From positions 1,901,501 to 1,965,500 of the forward strand of contig CALSFV010000204.1 of the NCBI GenBank assembly GCA_943737045.1: DNA of 64,000 nucleotides, read 5' to 3'. This stretch comes from Parapristionchus giblindavisi. Lineage: Eukaryota; Nematoda; Chromadorea; Rhabditida; Diplogasteridae. The first letter of the stretch is position 1. Each line of letters begins with the position of its first letter. Shown one piece after another: positions 62,501-64,000 of this stretch. The notes beneath the pieces are model-generated. The model did not search any database, was not told the DNA's origin, and saw only the letters and a program-made list of their open reading frames with translations. Position numbers and translations under genes: made by a program.

Positions 62501-63986
62501 CTCAAATCGAGTGCTTCGTAGCGGATAGCGAGACACAATTCCACTACTCCGGCTATGATCAGGCATGCGTTTTATTGAACCTAATCATCATAAAAGGTAA
62601 AGGTAAAGGTACAACCCGGCACACGAAGTCCTGCCGGTGATCACTGCTAGGCTAATCATCATACAACCGATAAATTAACATGGTCCAACTCTTCGTTTAC
62701 CCATGGCATAACCAAGTGCTGCACTAACAAATCATCATAGTAATTATTGGCTTATAGGAGTGTCAGACCGATGTGGAAACAGTGGAAGAGACCGAGACCA
62801 CAGATGCCGCTGTTGGAGCAGATGTAGGCGTTTTATGACAAAAATTAGAATAGATGAAGTCATCACTTTTCCCCAAAAAAGGCGGGAAGATGTATTTTAT
62901 GGAAAATATATTTTTAAAAAGTATTCAGGAAGCTTTATTCTGTGTTGATGCCGCTGTATCTACCGAGCATTTTCCCATCACAAGTTCTTCCGCCCAGTGC
63001 TCCGTTAGCAGCGCGCAATATGTAATGTCCCAGATCAAACTACAAAATCCAAAGATCAAACTACAAAGTTCAAAAATCACTTTGTAGGCTGTGCAGACCG
63101 AACGGGACATTCGGCACAGGAGAACGCAGACTGATGAGGTCGAGGAGAAGGAAACGATGGACGAGGAGGTGCAGACGGATATGTTGAGAGAGACACATGG
63201 ATCAGCTCAAGTAAGATACATTTATGATCAATCAATCTATTTATTCATCATAAAGCAAAATACTGGATGATAGGAAGATATTCTATGTTCAAAAGTCACG
63301 AAAGTAAAATTTAGGAAGAATATCTCCTTGTTTTGCGCGCTCTCTCGCCTATTTTTCTGCAGCGAAAATACCGTTCGAAATACACATTCTGCAAAGTTTA
63401 AGTGGTCTCTCTGTCTTTACGGCGGAGGTTACGGAGCCTTAATGTACGCCGTAACGACTCGCGCGTAAGGCAAATATAAAACCACATTACGTAACGATAT
63501 CTTATTTGCACATCAGGTGGATGCGGAGGAGCTCTCGCTCTCTTCATCCTCTCTCATCTCCATGGCTGCCATGATCGATGTGGGGATACAGACGGGTGTC
63601 CTCGCGCGAGTCGAACACATGTACATGGCCGATGCAAGACCCGAAGTCGCTAAGGTGAGTGCGACTTAACTTATGACTCAGCCTGTTATACGGGACTTAG
63701 CTGCTTTATCCTAAGACTTAGTATGTCTTTTTGGACTTACAATTAAAGGCACAGCCGAGCAAATCCTCGCTCTGGCAATCCTCTCTCGCTTTCCTGGTTT
63801 ACGAGAGAGCGGTTTGAATTATCTCTGGCCGTATACCTATGTACCTTTCTTAACAATAGATCGTTGCCAGAGCGGAGAATACAATTATCTTAAACTGAGT
63901 TAACCATGGACCTAAACTAAATAATTTAGGGTATCGCAGAGCTGCATCGGTCGTCTTCGATTCGCTCACAGGACAGCGATAGTTAG
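41522..63986 (+). CDS. large TQT-repeat protein, candidate LC8-binding scaffold
   Basis: About 46 exons; first proposed 41522-41584, then 41698-41808, 41854-41957, 42235-42364, 42420-42512, 42677-42763, 42853-42902, 42970-43137, 43217-43326, 43497-43599, 43964-44029, 44698-44818, 44963-45043 (donor unclear), 45197-45253, 45344-45435, 45608-45732, 46125-46204, 46435-46547, 49111-49198, 55896-55995, 56165-56289; then a phase 0-0 array 56566-56637, 56819-56911, 57216-57287, 57370-57444, 57531-57602, 58800-58883, 58988-59065, 59256-59345, 59628-59693, 59780-59857, 60118-60195, 60396-60473, 60610-60840, 60982-61047, 61152-61223, 61324-61392, 61584-61655, 61792-61857, 62200-62265, 62497-62562 (doubtful), 62758-62823, 62929-63021, 63088-63210, 63517-63654, 63930-63986. 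About 1395 aa, charged, low-complexity, with Lys/Glu helices in the first half. The C-terminal half carries dozens of peptides such as STQTD, AVQTE, EVQTD, METQTD. These match the LC8 (DYNLL) docking core; an LC8 scaffold role is inferred. Confidence 0.75.
42040..42097. repeat. perfect 23-bp stem-loop in an intron
   Basis: 'gtcactgtattgcttgttga' plus 'tta' is followed after a 12-nt A-rich loop by the exact complement. Lies in the intron before exon 42235 of the TQT gene. It could be a tiny MITE or a hairpin-RNA precursor. Confidence 0.85.
44454..44601. mobile_element. palindromic MITE with TAGTGTGTT ends
   Basis: 'tagtgtgttgagtcccaa' and 'tggtccataagg' on the left face 'cttatggacc' and 'ttgggaccaaacacacta' on the right; the centre holds TACAGTA and TACGGTAA motifs. 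In the intron before exon 44698. Confidence 0.75.
44850..44920. mobile_element. family A hairpin MITE, core only
   Basis: 'cgctctgaccgctctctcac' faces 'agtttggtcagagcg'; outer arms absent. Confidence 0.65.
45836..45910. mobile_element. family A hairpin MITE, partial
   Basis: 'aactccgctctggcaatgct' and 'gagagaccagagcgg'; part of the right stem is deleted. Confidence 0.65.
45990..46083. mobile_element. hairpin element with TACGTAAGGCAAATTTAA end (family I)
   Basis: 'acgtgcctacaccgtaacct' faces 'aggttacggcgtagacacgt', followed by 'aaggcaaatttaa'. The same 3' end and 'gacggag' core occur near 35618-35800 and 63390-63475. Confidence 0.7.
46239..46346. mobile_element. family A hairpin MITE
   Basis: Complete, from 'ggcacatcccgagcta' to 'aaattagttcattatgtgcc', between exons 46125-46204 and 46435-46547. 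Confidence 0.85.
46558..48776. mobile_element. 2.2-kb palindromic foldback element (family E)
   Basis: TTAA at both ends: 'ttaagagaccggctcggtaa' at the left is mirrored by 'ttaccgagccggcctcttaa' at the right. Arms of about 1.05 kb are near-perfect complements over their length; for example 'caagttgattcatagggcgg' at 47224 is mirrored near 48100. No transposase is recognised. It begins 10 bp after the donor of exon 46435-46547 and fills most of that intron. Contains TACCGTA-rich segments shared with the larger element at 49354. Confidence 0.9.
48948..49060. mobile_element. family B hairpin MITE
   Basis: 'tttaaacggagcgtaacctc' to 'ttacgctccctttaa'; located 51 bp upstream of exon 49111-49198. 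Confidence 0.8.
49204..49305 (+). repeat. 18-bp minisatellite (AAGCTCCGCCCTCTTTAC)
   Basis: About six imperfect tandem units immediately after the exon 49111-49198 donor. Single related units ('gctccgccc') occur near 7708 and 32775-32820. Confidence 0.9.
50487..51879. mobile_element. 1.4-kb inner palindrome with tRNA-like arms
   Basis: 'acaagggaagtatggtgcgc' on the left mirrors 'gcgcaccatacttcccttgt' on the right. Each arm contains a tRNA-like stretch (50684-50750 plus; 51623-51690 minus) with an A-box-like 'tggccggatgg' and a B-box-like 'gtgcgattccc'. Arms also share 'ctatatcttttgctcgcaag'. No protein domain is evident. Confidence 0.8.
52060..53647. mobile_element. Tc1-like transposon converted to a palindrome
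   Basis: Termini CAGTGCGGGACATAATGATA are inverted and flanked by TA (52058-52059, 53648-53649); 1588 bp is a normal Tc1-class length. Instead of one transposase, both halves carry the same C-terminal part in opposite orientation. Minus strand: 52126-52515 and 52629-52874; plus strand: 52881-53195, 53192-53380 and 53396-53581. Motifs include 'ELMDVIKKEWDGI' and 'SMPNRIFGPISR'. The N-terminal DNA-binding half is missing. Confidence 0.85.
55528..55649. mobile_element. family B hairpin MITE
   Basis: Full-length: 'ttaaagggagcgttacctc' to 'gaggttacgctccctttaa'. A diverged family A copy follows at about 55662-55762. Confidence 0.85.
55783..55870 (+). pseudogene. duplicated intron-exon edge (pseudo-exon)
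   Basis: This 88-bp stretch copies 56100-56190, including the acceptor and the first ~25 bp of exon 56165-56289 ('aaatctaccgtatccaagg' there, 'gaatctaccgtttccaaag' here). After that it loses similarity, and no donor is apparent. A partial tandem duplication upstream of exon 55896. Confidence 0.7.
56705..56800. mobile_element. family A hairpin MITE
   Basis: 'cacactcaaatttgaaattc' on the left, 'agcgagatagtgtcgccaga' on the right; between exons 56566 and 56819. Confidence 0.75.
57650..58772. mobile_element. family A MITE split by a 1-kb family C element
   Basis: Left part 'ttactctccactctagcc' ends at 57694. The element 57696-58705 follows, then 'agacaaagaaagcgagagag' and 'gaagagtttcaaatttggtt' complete the A copy. 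Confidence 0.8.
57696..58705. mobile_element. 1.0-kb foldback element (family C, long form) with tRNA-like arms
   Basis: Ends CAAGGAGTCTCTTTCAGC and complement, flanked by TA on both sides. Arms of about 330 bp each carry a tRNA-like segment, plus strand at 57903-57978 and minus strand at 58415-58487. These show 'tagcgcagtggtaaag' (A box) and 'gggttcgatcccc' (B box). The centre is AT-rich and unique. The 316-bp copy at 25067 is a deletion form lacking the tRNA-like part. Confidence 0.85.
59067..59162. mobile_element. family A hairpin MITE
   Basis: 'cccgagctaatttgagaaaa' to 'acagagtaaaattaac', starting at the donor of exon 58988-59065. Confidence 0.75.
59983..60103. mobile_element. family A hairpin MITE
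   Basis: Complete, 'aggtacacccgagctgattt' to 'gtggtgttcctttaaag'; between exons 59780 and 60118. Confidence 0.85.
61455..61563. mobile_element. CCAGCCTGGAA hairpin, copy 1
   Basis: 'tctggtatttttgcagcc' and 'tggaacccggta' face 'taccgggttcca' and 'ggctggaaagaaataccaga'. In the intron between repeat exons 61324 and 61584. Confidence 0.75.
62306..62375. mobile_element. CCAGCCTGGAA hairpin, copy 2
   Basis: 'gctggtatttttccagcctg' and 'gattccaggctggtg'; shares the core and the 'ggatccatgc' loop with copy 1. In the intron after exon 62200-62265. Confidence 0.65.
62497..62562 (+). pseudogene. decaying TQT-repeat exon
   Basis: Encodes the standard 22-codon unit (T-Q-I-E-C ... SETQFHYSGYDQ), but the acceptor is shifted to 'tagag' or lost and the donor is CAG|GCATGC instead of CAG|GTA. 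It may be skipped, or spliced through weak sites; the frame is kept either way. Confidence 0.6.
62593..62660 (-). repeat. retroposon tail with (AGGTAA)n
   Basis: On the minus strand 'cctagcagtgatcaccgg' then 'caggacttcg' and a hexamer run 'acctttacctttacc'. Same family as 7295-7345 and 10128-10200. Confidence 0.5.
63745..63890. mobile_element. family A hairpin MITE with internal insertion
   Basis: 'ttaaaggcacagccgagc' on the left and 'cgttgccagagcggagaata' on the right; about 55 bp of extra sequence interrupts the right stem. Confidence 0.7.
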
Positions 63987-64000
63987 TGGATTTGACTTTT

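Overview
This window is nuclear DNA of a nematode, most likely a free-living rhabditid or diplogastrid. The evidence is very short exons (mostly 50-130 bp) separated by AT-rich introns ending in TTTCAG-like acceptors, acceptors just upstream of two or three start codons that suit spliced-leader trans-splicing, and a dense load of small palindromic transposons. Many ~90 bp exons per gene is reminiscent of Pristionchus, but the genus is inference.

Five protein-coding loci can be reconstructed exon by exon. (1) 6347-12910 (+): Rieske/FAD oxidoreductase of the AIFM3 (apoptosis-inducing factor 3-like) family, 18 exons, with an inverted pair of tRNA-Cys genes in one intron. (2) 13085-17236 (-): secreted cysteine-rich protein with four thrombospondin-type-1-like repeats, 15 exons, 389 aa, tail-to-tail with the first. 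(3) 20004-29736 (+): two-pore-domain (TWK/K2P) potassium channel, 22 exons, 600 aa, head-to-head with the TSP1 gene across 2.8 kb of repeats. (4) 30489-41295 (-): 31-exon acidic protein of about 1037 aa with one AT-hook and a degenerate octapeptide array; family not recognised. (5) 41522-63986 (+): ~46-exon, ~1.4 kDa-residue (about 1395 aa) protein whose C-terminal half is an array of 25 consecutive phase 0-0 exons carrying one or more TQT-like peptides resembling LC8 dynein-light-chain docking sites. Genes 4 and 5 diverge from a ~230 bp spacer that may act as a bidirectional promoter.

Three tRNA-Cys(GCA) genes are present (3401, 11114 minus, 11321), the last with a T-stem mismatch. 1-6346 has no other gene that I can support.

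The rest is mobile DNA: about 20 copies of one ~110 bp hairpin family (A), seven copies of a second (B) with TTAA ends, several other hairpin families, a decayed mariner (33285-34540), a palindromic Tc1-like element (52060-53647), 5'-truncated non-LTR retrotransposon tails, and foldback elements of 0.3 to 5.7 kb. The largest (49354-55080) contains two further palindromes, one of them the Tc1-like element; all sit inside a single intron of gene 5. Several elements are inserted into family A copies, giving a relative age order.

The most interesting signals are the amplified TQT exon array with exons apparently being born and lost, the nested foldbacks carrying tRNA-like Pol III promoter sequences in their arms, and several relic or duplicated exon edges.
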